DNA of 64,000 bases from Dioszegia crocea (Eukaryota > Basidiomycota > Tremellomycetes > Tremellales > Bulleribasidiaceae), in NCBI GenBank assembly GCA_001600615.1, contig BCKK01000002.1, positions 62,001-126,000 on the forward strand, written 5' to 3'. Of this stretch, positions 32,815 to 43,468 are shown in pieces; position 1 is the stretch's first letter; each line of letters starts with the position of its first letter. The position numbers and the translations under genes are program-made. The notes beneath the pieces were generated by a model that did not search any database, was not told where the DNA came from, and saw only the letters and a program-made list of their open reading frames with translations.

Positions 32815-34887
32815 CTACACAAGCTCGAATCCCTCATCCTTATCCTTCGTCGCCGTCTCCTCGGGTACATCCTCGACCTTGGCGGACTTGTCGGCAGCTT
32901 CAGATTTGGGTGGGGTGGAAGTGTCGAGGTGACCCGAAGGGGTAGTGGCGGCATCTGGGACCTCGAATCCATTGACATCCTCGCCCTGGACCTCCTCGTG
33001 ATGCTCCACCTCTTCCTTGACTTCACTGGGGTCCACGACACTGCTGGAGCATGACGAAGAAGGCGTGGTCTCTACCTCAGCCTCAACCTCGCCGCTCTCC
33101 CGCTGAGCCTTGACCTGCTCCCAGACCTGATCGCGCCGCTTCTCTAGATCCTCAATCTCCCGCTCGACCTCCCTGACTACCTCCTTGCGCTTGCGCCGGA
33201 CGTCCTTGTTACCGTCCGAAGTAATGGCGTCGGCAGCGAGGAGGAGCTGGAGAAGCTTGTGTGCTTGTGCGTGATAGCCCGAGTTGGCCTTGTTGAACAG
33301 GAGGGAGGGTGAAGAGGTGGTGTCGGGGGAAGGAGTAGCGAATGATAGGGTGGAAGGGAAGTCAAAGGACCGACGGACGAGATCGAGGTCCGAAGAGATG
33401 TTGGATAGGGTAGAGAGGGCAGCGGCGGTGTTGTCGGCGGGTGAGGAAGGGGTTGGTGCGGCAGCGGGAGTAGGGGTGGGAGAGGCAACCGGAGCCTTCT
33501 TCTCACCATCCGCTACCGCCTTGCCTTTGCCCTTGACCTCCTCCGCTGTCTGACTCTGGGGTTGGTTACGATCCTGCTCCTCCTTGAAAGCCATCTCGAC
33601 GTTGCCTAGAATGTCGCGCACGAAAGGCGGCATATCCGCCATGCCGTTGAGGAAGGTGGTGAGTGGGTGGTCGTCATCGGGACGAGTACGAGGCTGGGCA
33701 GAGGACGATGCAGCAGCCGGGGTAGGAGTGGGCGCGGGGGTAGTAGAGGGGGCGGTAAGAGCAGGCACGGGAGGATCAGCCGCGACCGTAGTAGCTGCCG
33801 GGGCTTTCTTCTGGACCGGTACAGGCGCGGGTGGGGTGGAGGATGAGGGGATAGCGGCGACAGGCTTGGGCGCCTCGACTTCGGTGGGTTCAAAGACGAG
33901 ACCGAAGCGAGAGAGCAACTCGTTCAGGCCGGCGGGGACATTGTTGGTGGACTGAGCAGAGTGGGATTCGGCTGACGCAGCGGGCTTGGGCTGGTCGGTG
34001 GAGGTAGCGGGCTCAATGTGAAGACCGAGGTAGTGCGAGAGGAGGTTGTTGATGTCACTGGGGAAAGCCTGGGCGTTGGATGGGGTAGGGGCAGGGGCAG
34101 GGGCAGGCGCGGGAGTGGAAGCTGCCGGAGCTGGGACGGGTTTGGGGGCAGTGGAAGAGTTGGCCTGGGGTTTGACTTCTGAAGATATATCAGCATGAGA
34201 TCTATAGGCAAGGCGAGACAAGGTTGACTTACCCTTTGCATCCTCATCCTCGAGGGTGATACCAAACAAGCTGCCGAGCAAGTTATTGAGCGCCGCGTAC
34301 TCGTCCTTGTACTCCTTCTTCACCTCCTTTGCCACCTGCTGAGTAGCACGCTGGGCATACTTGGCTGCACACTGAGTAGCCCGCTCCTTCGCCTGAGCAA
34401 TCTGCTGCTGGCGGAACTGCTGAGCGGCCTGGTGTTGGGCGGCGCGCTGCTGCTGCTGCTCGACGAGGCGTTGGCGGTGCTGCTGCTCGGCCTGCTGACG
34501 AAGGTGGTGCTGTTCGATGGCAGACTGGATACGAGCCCGCTCAACAACCTGCTCGCGCTGGCGCTCGATAGCCTCCGCAATGGCCTGCTCGCGGCGCTTC
34601 TCGGCGATAGCACGGCGAATGGCAAGCTCGCGCTCTTCCTGTGCTCGATAACGAAGGGCAGCCTCGCGCTCGATGGCTGCCTGCTGGGCTTCGCGACGCT
34701 GCTGGATATGACGAAGGTGGGCTAGGGCGGCTCGCTCCTCAGCATCGAGATCGTAGTTGTCGGTGGCAAAGGGGCTAGGGGCGGCGGAGGGGTGGCGAAG
34801 ACCCGGAGGGGAGAGGGGAACGTAGGGTGAGGGAGTGGGGGAGGAGGCTCGGTGGCCAAAGATAGGGTGGATGTTGTAGTAAGACAT
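32815..34887 (-). CDS. BAG-domain-like chaperone regulator with triplicated LL-GL-EP motifs
   Basis: Exons 34233-34887 and 32815-34178 (54-nt intron) give 672 aa. I start at 34887 (MSYYNIHPIFGHR) because the 17 codons before it look like a CAA-rich leader and a TATAAA lies at about 34994-34999. Residues 60-200 form a long Glu/Gln/Arg coiled coil. Next come three related short segments separated by Ala/Pro linkers: LNNLLGSLFGITLE, INNLLSHYLGLHIEP and LNELLSRFGLVFEP. Near the C-terminus SGYHAQAHKLLQLLLAADAI and RRKRKEVVREVEREIEDLEK, then RRDQVWEQVKAQ, resemble a BAG domain, which binds the Hsp70 ATPase domain. The end is acidic (KDKDEGFELV). BAG assignment is by eye. Divergent from MET6. Confidence 0.65.
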   Translation of the reverse strand: MSYYNIHPIFGHRASSPTPSPYVPLSPPGLRHPSAAPSPFATDNYDLDAEERAALAHLRHIQQRREAQQAAIEREAALRYRAQEERELAIRRAIAEKRREQAIAEAIERQREQVVERARIQSAIEQHHLRQQAEQQHRQRLVEQQQQRAAQHQAAQQFRQQQIAQAKERATQCAAKYAQRATQQVAKEVKKEYKDEYAALNNLLGSLFGITLEDEDAKGKSTLSRLAYRSHADISSEVKPQANSSTAPKPVPAPAASTPAPAPAPAPTPSNAQAFPSDINNLLSHYLGLHIEPATSTDQPKPAASAESHSAQSTNNVPAGLNELLSRFGLVFEPTEVEAPKPVAAIPSSSTPPAPVPVQKKAPAATTVAADPPVPALTAPSTTPAPTPTPAAASSSAQPRTRPDDDHPLTTFLNGMADMPPFVRDILGNVEMAFKEEQDRNQPQSQTAEEVKGKGKAVADGEKKAPVASPTPTPAAAPTPSSPADNTAAALSTLSNISSDLDLVRRSFDFPSTLSFATPSPDTTSSPSLLFNKANSGYHAQAHKLLQLLLAADAITSDGNKDVRRKRKEVVREVEREIEDLEKRRDQVWEQVKAQRESGEVEAEVETTPSSSCSSSVVDPSEVKEEVEHHEEVQGEDVNGFEVPDAATTPSGHLDTSTPPKSEAADKSAKVEDVPEETATKDKDEGFELV

Positions 34888-35374
34888 TGTTGTTGTTGGT
34901 TGGTTTGGTGTTTGGTTTGGGTTGCTGTTGGGTGGCAAAGGTAGATTGAGATATGAAGTGAGTGGGAGGGTTAGATGATCAGCGGAAGTCTCCTTTATAC
35001 CTCTTGGACAGGGAGTGATGCATAAGCATCTCGGTGACTACACAGGCCGCGCGTCCATATGCCCGAGCTAGAACACTTACTCAGCCCTCCACTGGAAGGT
35101 TGTGGAAAGTGGTAGATGGCGATGGAGACATATGGAATGTTCTACGCTTGGTCAGCGTTTCAGATCGAACCTTCTGGCACCTTCGAGGGCTTGATAACGT
35201 TTCATATACACTTTTAGCCGAGGTGCAATTACCACGTCACACACCCCGGAACCAAAACTTCCCTATGGCGCGATCCCTGGCTGGGACTGACTTTTCTTGG
35301 GGAACGTGCCATCTCTCTATCGCTTCCATACTTCCTTCCTCCCCCCTCCCCCCCCTATCAATATACTACTCAAA
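34888..35374. promoter_or_regulatory. Divergent promoter between BAG-like gene and MET6
   Basis: Minus-strand TATAAA at about 34994-34999 serves the BAG-like gene. On the MET6 side, a strong C/T tract (about 35325-35358) leads into the start codon, typical of highly expressed basidiomycete genes. Confidence 0.5.
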
Positions 35375-38060
35375 ATGGTCAAGTCAGCTGTCCTAGGTTA
35401 CCCCCGTATCGGTGAAGGCCGTGCCGTCAAGAAGGTGAGTCAAGCTGTGGCCTGGGCCTCCCCCAGCAACGTTGGCTAACTTCCCGATCAGTCCATCGAG
35501 GCTTACTGGGCTGGCAAAGCTTCCGAGGAGGAGCTCCAGGCTACCGCCAAGACCGTCAGGCAGCAGCGATGGGAGACCATCCAGAAGGCTGGTGTTGATG
35601 TCATCCCTTCGTGAGTTGAGGCTGGTATAGGTTCGGAAGGTCCGAGCTGAGAGAGTTTAGCGGTGACTTCACCCTCTACGACCACCTGTTGGACCACTCC
35701 TTCAACTTCGGTGTCGTTCCCCAGCGTTACGTTGAGCAGAAGCTCTCCCCCCTCGACACCTACTTCGGTAAGTTGAGCCGGAAATTAGGCCCTATTGGGG
35801 ATGTTGACTGATCCCCATAGCCATGGGTCGTGGTCGTCAGGACAAGTCCAAGGGCATCGATGTCGTTGCGTCCGAGATGGGCAAATTGTAAGTCTTTGTG
35901 GCCCTGCCCGACATGACACATCTGACACCCCAGCTTCGACTCCAACTACCACATTGTCAAGGTTGACCACGATGCGTCCACCAAGTTCTCGCTCCAGCGC
36001 AACCAGCAGCTCGACGAGTACAAGGAGGCCAAGGCCCTCGGCATCGAGACCCGACCCGTCATGTTCGGTCCCATCACCTACCTCTCCCTCGTCCGAAAGT
36101 CCCGTGAGGCTTCAGCCGACTTCGAGCCCATCCAGCTCCTCGACTCCCTTATCCCCGTCTACAAGGAGATCCTTACTTCCTTGAAGGAGGCCGGTGCCAC
36201 CGAGGTCCAGCTTGATGAGCCCATCCTTGTCATGGACAAGGCTGAGCAGTTCGGTGACCTCTTCAAGAAGACCTACGAGGCCCTTGCCGCCGTCGGCCCC
36301 AAGATCACCATCACCTCCGCTTACGGTCGTGTTGGTAAGTCGATCGACTACCTGAAGTCCCTCCCCATCCACGCCCTCCACCTCGACCTCGACCGTGAGC
36401 CCAAGCAGCTCGAGGCTGTCCTTGCCGCCCTCAAGGACACCCCCATCGGCATTGAGCTCGGTGTTGTGTCTGGCCGAAACATCTGGAAGACCGACCTTAA
36501 GGCCGTCAAGGCTCTCGCCGACAAGGCTATCGCCGCCCTCGGTGCCGAGCGTGTCGTCGTCTCGACCTCCTCTTCCCTCCTCCACACACCCATCTCCCTC
36601 GCCGTCGAGACCAAGCTCACTGCCGAGCAGAAGTCTTGGTTGTCCTTCGCTTCCGAGAAGTGCGAGGAGGTCGCCGCTCTCGCTGGTGCCATTAACGGCC
36701 AGGAGGGTGCCGTCTTCGAGCAGAACACCAAGGACATTGCCGCCCGACGAGAGTTCGAGCGCACTTCCGACTCTGCCGTCCGTGACCGTGTTGCCGGTAT
36801 CACCGAGGAGCAGCTCAAGAGGAAGAGCCCCTTCCCCGCCCGTCGTGAGGCCCAGAAGAAGCACCTCAACCTTCCCAAATTCCCCACCACCACCATCGGT
36901 TCATTCCCCCAGACCAAGGAGATCCGATTGGCTCGATCCAAGTACACCAAGGGCGAGCTCTCCCAAGAGGAGTAAGTTGTTTTCTCAGCTTGAGATGGAC
37001 TTTGCTGACATACTAGCTACGAGAAGGCTATGGAGGCCGAGATCAGGCACGCCTGTGACTTCCAGGAGAAGGTCGGACTCGATCTTTTCGTCCACGGTGA
37101 ACCCGAGCGAAACGACATGGTTCAGTACTTCGGCGAGCAATTGACCGGATTCATCTTCACCCAGGTGAGTATGCGATTCTTTACTGTTCGAGCTCCCGCT
37201 GACTCCACAGCTTGGTTGGGTTCAGTCTTACGGTTCCCGATACGTCCGACCCCCTATCGTTGTATCTGACGTCTCCCGACCCGCACCCATGACCGTCCGA
37301 TGGTCAGCGTACGCCCAGTCCCAGACCAAGAAGCCCATGAAGGGAATGCTTACCGGCCCCGTGACCATCCTCAACTGGTCTTTCCCCCGTGCCGATGTCT
37401 CCAAGGAGGTTCAGTCCAAGCAGCTCGCCCTTGCTCTCCGTGACGAAGTCGTCGACCTCGCCAACGCCGGCATCAAGGCCATCCAGGTCGACGAGCCCGC
37501 GATCCGTGAGGGTCTCCCCCTCCGAAAGGCCGACTGGGACAACTACCTCCAGTGGGCTGTTGACTCTTTCCGACTTTCCACCTCGGGCGTCGATGACGAC
37601 ATCCAGGTCCACTCCCACTTCTGTTACTCCGACTTCGGAGACATCTTCCCTTCCATCCAGGGTCTTGACGCCGACGTCATCTCCATCGAGGCGTCCAAGG
37701 CCGACTTGAAGTTGCTTGATGTCTTCAAGAACCACGGTTACTCCAACGAGATCGGGCCCGGTGTCTACGACATCCACTCTCCCGTAAGCTGAACCCTGCC
37801 AGGAAGATGCGAATATTAGCTGACCTCACTAGCGTGTCCCCGGAGAGCAGGAGATCAAGGACCGAATTGCAGCCATGGCCAAGGTTCTTTCCCCCGATCT
37901 TATGAGTGAGTCACCTGAGACTTTGTTTTAGGAGTTAGTAGCTAATTCATTAGTCGTCAACCCCGACTGTGGTCTCAAGACCCGTGGCTGGAAGGAGACT
38001 GAGGAGTCCCTTGCCAACCTGGTCGCCGCCGCTCGATGGGCCAGGAAGGAGTACGCTTAA
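35375..38060 (+). CDS. MET6: Cobalamin-independent methionine synthase
   Basis: Nine exons (introns 35435-35491, 35611-35660, 35768-35820, 35888-35933, 36972-37016, 37165-37210, 37784-37832, 37906-37953) give 763 aa, the usual length. The enzyme transfers the methyl group of 5-methyltetrahydropteroyl-glutamate to homocysteine, the last step of methionine synthesis, in the cytosol. The N-terminal domain has [20 protein letters not shown] and [19 protein letters not shown]. The catalytic domain has [45 protein letters not shown] and [15 protein letters not shown]. Zn ligands are visible in [10 protein letters not shown] (His, Cys) and in [11 protein letters not shown] (Cys). Exons 5 and 7 have extreme C-ending codon bias, a sign of high expression. 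Confidence 0.97.
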
Positions 38061-38860
38061 GCGTATTTCCTCCTCCCCTTCCCATCCCCCTCCCCCACAA
38101 AACGCATGGTTTCAACAGCCGTCTGCAATCCCCCCATCCCCCGCATCCCATTCTCGGCATAGAATCATTCCCTCCTCCTACATTCGTCTCCCCACCACGC
38201 ATAATCATCATATCCCCTGCATCGTCATTCCCCCCCTTTCCGGATATTTGTGTATACCCCCATAGTTCTCCATTGTGTTTCGTGTCGTTGTGCTATATTA
38301 TAGGTATGGTACGGAGAGTAGTAGAGTAGTAAAGCAGTCACACCAAAAAAAAATTGAAATGAATGTCTGTTCAACCGGCACAAACCAATGGCCTCGTGTG
38401 CTCTGACTTGAGTGTCTACCACCACGCGTTGCGAACCTTTGACAGGGGGACCATCACAATCGGCTGAAGATGCCGACTGTGGAATTGCACCCTGCGGCAC
38501 ATCTCGCCGGCTTGGGCATTCATCGATTGATCTCTACAGACCCATTTCTGTGTCAACTGTACTCAGACTCAACGCTGCCCAGCCTCCCCCCAGCAACACT
38601 TGAAGGCTGAGAGGCAAGGAGCACTAAAAACCACACCAGAAGAGGATTTGACGCTCGGACCATTTTCGGTGAATTAAATCGACGCGACGCGATTGACCTT
38701 GTCAACTTTGGCTTTTGACTTTACATCTCGTCCTCGCCATAGCAGTCTTCCTTCCCCTTCTTTGCTGCTCTCGATCCCCACTCTTCGAGTCGCCGATAGG
38801 CTCCTTCAAAGCTACAAGACTTACACGCTTCAGATTCAGAGATCGACATCAGGCGCAATC
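38061..38860. other. Intergenic between MET6 and RAD57
   Basis: The first 300 nt are the CT-rich and AT-containing 3' flank of MET6, with an A9 run near 38346. The last 200 nt hold the RAD57 promoter and leader. No gene is seen. Confidence 0.45.
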
Positions 38861-40884
38861 ATGTCGTTTACCGCTTTTCCGCTTGATAAGCTGGGTCTGT
38901 CCCCTGCGCATCTTCAACTCTGCACAAAGGGTAAGTCCAACTATTGACCTGCAAGCATTCACCATCACCTGCTCCTTCTATCTCACGATTACTTCCTGAA
39001 GATTTTGCTGATACATGCAGCGAGCTATATAAACGCTCAAGACGTACTCCTGCCATCCGTACCGGACCTCTCCCGACGGCTCAAGATCCGCCTGACGGAG
39101 GCCCAAGATCTCGTCCGTGCCGTCTCGGCGGCCATAGCTCCGCGCACCAGCATCGTCTCAACCTTGGTCCACACCGAAGCTGGATCAGGGGCGGAAGGGA
39201 GTGCGCTAGGAAAGCGGAAGAGATGGAATGGAGGAGTGGAAGTATCGAGAGATGCTGATGTGTGGATACGGACTGGAGATGAGGGGCTTGACACTTTGTT
39301 GGGCGGTGGGATAAGGATAGGATGTGTCACTGAGATTGTTGGAGAGAGGTGAGTTATCATAATCCCGAGGTAGACTTTACATGCTGACTCTACAGCGCAG
39401 CAGGCAAATCCCACATTACGCTCCACCTAGCCATCGCGGCCCAACTCCCATCCCTCACTTCACGTCCTGGCGGAGCTATGATCCTCACTTCCGAGCGCGA
39501 ACTAGCGACTACGCGCCTTAAACATTTCGCAGAGGATATGAGGCGTAAACATGCTCAGAACATCTTTCTGAAGAGAGATAGTCTGATTGATGGGGTGTAT
39601 ACTCGGCGAGTGGAGAATGTTGAGGAACTTGAGGCTGTGTTGAGTTATGGTGTACCGGCGCTTTTGGAGCAGGGTCGATCTGGGAAAGAGGGGGAGGGAA
39701 GTAGATTGATGGGGTTTGCAATTCCCAGATCGGCGGAGGCGGAGGTCATTGACGGGGATGAAGAGGGTGATGGGGTTGATCCTAAGCGAAGACCCATCGC
39801 CAGTAGGGAAGCACCCTCAGCAACCCCTGGTAGACCAGCGCACACTCCTTCCCTTCTTACTCCCCTGCCTCGCGCGAACCGGCGACCTGCACCACGCACC
39901 TCCACATCTGCTCTTCCGCCCCTTGCGGCACCACGTTCCCGCGCGCCCACCCGAGCCGGGCCTATCCGACTCATCATCCTCGATTCCCTCACTGCCCTCC
40001 TCCGCGGCGCCGAAACAAGCTTCACATCAACCTCTGCGGGCTTCACAGCGCGATCCCGACATCTCTGCTCGATCGGCGACAAGCTCAAAGCTTTGGCGGT
40101 AGAGTACGAATTGGCAATTGTGGTCATTAATCAAGTATCGGATGTGTTTGATCGGAAATCATACTCTAAACCCGCTGTATCTAACGACGATCCCCCATCC
40201 CTTCATCCCCTTGCCACCCAACATCCGTCCTCTAGTGGTTCACTCAACCTCACGCACGATCAGGCGTGGTATGCCGCCGGCCCAGATCCTCCCATGCTTT
40301 ACGCAACGCAAAGCCGGTGGTTCTCTGGTCAAGGTACCAATGGGAAAAAGGAGGCTACACTGGGGATCGTTTGGGCAAACATGGTCAATACTCGAGTTAT
40401 GCTCACTAGGACCGGGCGCAGAAGGCTCGTCAATTTAAATGAGAATGACGGCGGTGGAGTGGCGGGTGAAGACCCAGGAGTGGAGCGTGGAGAAGTGGGT
40501 CGGGCGGCCGGATCAACGGATCTTGGCCAGGAAGAGGATGGAGGGGAAAGAATGTTGATCAGAAAAGCACATCTCGTCTTTTCACCATTTGCACCACCTG
40601 GATCTGTCGATTTCGTCATTGGCGAGAATGGCGTGCAGGCTTTGGGGAAATCGTACAAGCTGGATGAGTCCGGCGCGACGGTTCTGGCACGGGCGAGAAA
40701 GAGGGGGTTGGTGCTTGATGGTGAAGAAGAAGAGGAAGTGGCTCTGGGTGCGGAGGGGGATGGAGAGGATGATATGTTCGGACCGATGGATGGACTGGAT
40801 GACGTCCCGGATGAATGGTGGGCTGGTATTGTCGATGGAGAGACCCGAGTGGCCGTGGCCGGGACGGGTGGGGAGAATCAGTAG
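38861..40884 (+). CDS. RAD57: RecA-like recombination mediator, RAD57/XRCC3 type
   Basis: Exons 38861-38930, 39021-39348 and 39396-40884 give 628 aa. The N-terminal helical part (LPSVPDLSRRLKIRLTEAQD) precedes GDEGLDTLLGGGIRIGCVTE, then the Walker A motif in EIVGESAAGKSHITLHLAIA. The Walker B strand is IRLIILDSLTALLRG. Later family blocks are KALAVEYELAIVVINQVSDV and KKEATLGIVWANMVNTRVML, the XRCC3/Rad57 ending, followed by RKAHLVFSPFAPPGSVDFV. Rad57 works with Rad55 to load Rad51 on single-stranded DNA. An insert of about 100 residues, rich in Pro/Arg/Ala (about 39700-39950), splits the ATPase core before Walker B, and an acidic tail follows; both make it longer than the roughly 460-residue yeast protein. 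Confidence 0.85.
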
Positions 40885-41014
40885 AATGTAGAGCTGTAAG
40901 ATATAGTATGTCGTCGACAGAGCACGTTAAATATCAAGTGCAATCAGTAGGTACTTCGTAGCCAACATCAAGATTGACAGGTCTTACATGCCATTGCTGT
41001 CACTTCCACTCTTC

Positions 41015-42388
41015 TCAATGCTTTGCCCTCTTGGCCTCGTCATCCCCTTCCTTACCAGCCTTTCCCTTGCCCTTAGCCTCCTCCTCCATTTTCCGTTTTC
41101 TTTCCCTAAACCTCTCCCTAGCCTCCTCTCTCCTCTTCTCCGCCTCGCCATCATCTCCCTCTTTCCGTCTCCTGGCCGCCTCCTCTTCCTCCTTCGCCCT
41201 CCGCTCGACATCCGCCCGCTTCCGCTCCGTTTCCTCTTTGAGCTGCTGCGCCAACCTCTCCCTCTCCCGTCGCATCCGATCCTGATACCCAGCCGCTGTT
41301 CCTACAGCTTTACTCTGATACACCCCACCCTCCAATCCCGCCCCCGTTCCTCGCCCGCCGGTCCGTAATGAATCCGGCAACTCCGGCTTGGGCTTCTTTG
41401 TGATGTTTAACCCAGCACGCAGGAGTTCCCGTTTATCAATAACCTCTCCTTCATCGTTTATCTCCACTATCGACCCGTCGGGCCCTATCGTCGTCTTCTT
41501 TGCAGGCGCGGGAGTGTCGGAGGTGGAAGCTGCAGCTTCACGAGCGAGGAAGGGATCGTACTCTGCTTCAGGCTCGTAGCCCTGAGCAGTGGGGGGTTTG
41601 ATTGCGAGTGACGGGCCGGATGAGGTCCCTGGATCAAGCGACGCATCATGTGCTGCAGCAGATGAATCGAGCATTGTCTTGTAAAATGCAGTAAGACCGG
41701 GTCCTTTGGTGGATTTTCGCAATGCCTCTATTTTATCAGCGGACCCGCGTTCTGGAGTAAAGTGCAACTCACCCTCTCTCTGCCTTTCTTCCTGTTCTGC
41801 CTTCTTGACCTCCTCCATCTGCCGCTTATACCCCTCGGTAACAAACTTCTCCTTATCCTCGTACAAAGTCCCCTCCTTCTCCCGCTCATGCGCCAACATC
41901 TTCTCCTCAGCCCTTAACCGATCAAGCTTTCTCGTCTGCGCAGACGCCAGGAAGTTTTCCATGTATTTTGGTTTCCTTGTATCTGACTCTGCCTTCTTGG
42001 CCTGCTCCGCCGCCCGTTCACGCGACTTGAGCTGATCATACACCCCATCATAATCAAACACTGAGGCGTCTAGGCGAAGGGCTTCTTCTTGCGCTTTCCG
42101 CGACGCTCGGGGAAGAGGGGCGATATTGGATGAAGAGGCCTTCGATGAGGAGCGCGATCTGGAGGGACCGGCAAGGGACGGAGGGGCAGGAGCCGGCTGA
42201 GAGGAGTCATCGTCGTCTTCGTCAAAGAGGGACTTCTTGGGCAGGGGTTTGGATTTGGATTTAGCCATTAGGGCTTCGAGATTGGATTTGGGAGGCGCGG
42301 CGGCGGTGGTGGGGGCTGCTGAGGACGAAGCAGCCCCCGGAGCCTTCATCCCGCCGAATGAGAAGGAGAGCTTTGTATTAGAGGCCAT
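41015..42388 (-). CDS. NSRP1/CCDC55-like nuclear speckle splicing regulator
   Basis: Exons 41773-42388 and 41015-41727 give 442 aa. The 45-nt intron 41728-41772 is a multiple of three and has no in-frame stop. The N-terminus MASNTKLSFSFGGMKAPG leads to FDYDGVYDQLKSRERAAEQA and KPKYMENFLASAQTRKLDRL, then EREKEGTLYEDKEKFVTEGY and KRQMEEVKKAEQEERQRE. These are the conserved core of the NSRP1 (DUF2040) family, a splicing factor of nuclear speckles in animals. The C-terminal part has TIGPDGSIVEINDEGEVIDK and a long Arg/Glu/Lys helix ending DDEAKRAKH. Convergent with RAD57. Confidence 0.85.
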   Translation of the reverse strand: MASNTKLSFSFGGMKAPGAASSSAAPTTAAAPPKSNLEALMAKSKSKPLPKKSLFDEDDDDSSQPAPAPPSLAGPSRSRSSSKASSSNIAPLPRASRKAQEEALRLDASVFDYDGVYDQLKSRERAAEQAKKAESDTRKPKYMENFLASAQTRKLDRLRAEEKMLAHEREKEGTLYEDKEKFVTEGYKRQMEEVKKAEQEERQREGELHFTPERGSADKIEALRKSTKGPGLTAFYKTMLDSSAAAHDASLDPGTSSGPSLAIKPPTAQGYEPEAEYDPFLAREAAASTSDTPAPAKKTTIGPDGSIVEINDEGEVIDKRELLRAGLNITKKPKPELPDSLRTGGRGTGAGLEGGVYQSKAVGTAAGYQDRMRRERERLAQQLKEETERKRADVERRAKEEEEAARRRKEGDDGEAEKRREEARERFRERKRKMEEEAKGKGKAGKEGDDEAKRAKH

Positions 42389-42723
42389 GCTGTGTGGCTC
42401 GCTGGAGGAGTTGTATGTATCTAGAGCTCAGATGATCAGAGGCGCCATGGATGGGATTTTGGACTTATAGGCAGTACTGGGCGGAGTGGCGGCGATGACC
42501 GGGTGGCGACTCATCTTGGCTGGCTTCCGTGCCTGATCGTCATCGCGTCACTGCCCAAAAGTCGCTCAAACCTCAAACAGACACTGCAGGTTGGTACATT
42601 AATACACAGCAGGTACTCACTATCTATCTCACATCTCACACCGTAACATAGCGCTATCTACACCTGAGAGACTTTTGGACACTCCAACTTCCACTCACCA
42701 CACTCCCAAAGCTCCCGCTCAAA
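42389..42723. other. Divergent promoter between NSRP1-like gene and the microprotein
   Basis: About 335 nt. The right end is a C/A-rich leader (CTCCCGCTCAAA before ATG), similar to leaders of well-expressed genes here. Confidence 0.4.
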
Positions 42724-43046
42724 ATGCCTTTCACCTGTATGTTCACAATCTCCCAATGCACCAGAAATGAATCACCCAACGCCCCCGGTCCTGTGGCATG
42801 CGCTAATGATATTAACAGACAACAAACGTGTCACGTTGATTCCAAGGGTACGATACTCCATTTCCAGAGCTGAAGGTCAAATCGCTAATCAGTCTTAGGT
42901 GCTATACCTAAATATTTGGGGTGAGTCGTCTTGATGTGCTGGGTCTATGCTCAATGGGGGACTCTTGGAGCTCAATTGACGTTTCGATAGGTAAACGCTG
43001 GTCACTCAGCTTCGGTCAACATGGTCACGTAAACTACCACAAGTGA
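42724..43046 (+). CDS. Candidate four-exon microprotein (39 aa), DUF4236-like pattern
   Basis: Exons 42724-42736, 42819-42847, 42899-42920 and 42991-43046 sum to 120 nt. The introns (82, 51 and 70 nt) have GT donors, AG acceptors and branch-like CTAAT or TTGAC. The predicted product begins MPFTYNKRVTLIPRVLYLNI and ends WGKRWSLSFGQHGHVNYHK. The spacing F-x3-KR-x-x-L-x-P-x-x-x-x-LN-I-x4-x-SLSFG-x-x-G recalls the short bacterial DUF4236 domain (RKxIKLGPGVRLNVSKSG-type). This is pattern recognition by eye, not a search result. The ATG follows an A-rich Kozak context and a leader typical of this genome. It may be a chance chain of splice-like sites. Confidence 0.45.
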
Positions 43047-43468
43047 TGTCGGATGTGTTCCCCTACAAACTCAGATTTCATGCCTATGTGAGTCTCAGAG
43101 CCTTATCATGCCCCATTCTCTCACAAAGACTCTTTACATCAAGCGCTTATTTGCTGAATCACAAAGAATACCCCTCTGCCCAATACCACCGAATCGCTTG
43201 ATACCCTTCTCCATCTACCCTAGTTGCGCTTAATACACGTTGTATATGAAATGGAGAGCGCATCCCTGATATTGAATACTATGTCCAAAACACGCAGAAC
43301 AGCTTTGGACAACTTGAAACAACTGATATCCAGCGCTCGTTGATTATCGTCGCATTACAGGGAACAGCAGCTCGTCATCAAGAAATCTACAGATCATTAT
43401 CCAGGATCGGCACCTCGTGATCAGATCGCACCCATCCCGACATCTCCTCCGCAAAATCATTCCCTCGC
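43047..43468. other. Intergenic, 3' flank of microprotein and of BRCT gene
   Basis: No gene is seen. An alternative fourth splice from 43030 to about 43072 would extend the microprotein frame by about 40 codons, but that extension has no recognisable features. Confidence 0.3.

Noticed and set aside
36112..36864. 250-codon minus-strand ORF inside MET6
   Set aside because: A shadow of the highly biased MET6 exon 5; the antisense product is a Leu/Gly/Asp/Val-rich artefact with no domain.
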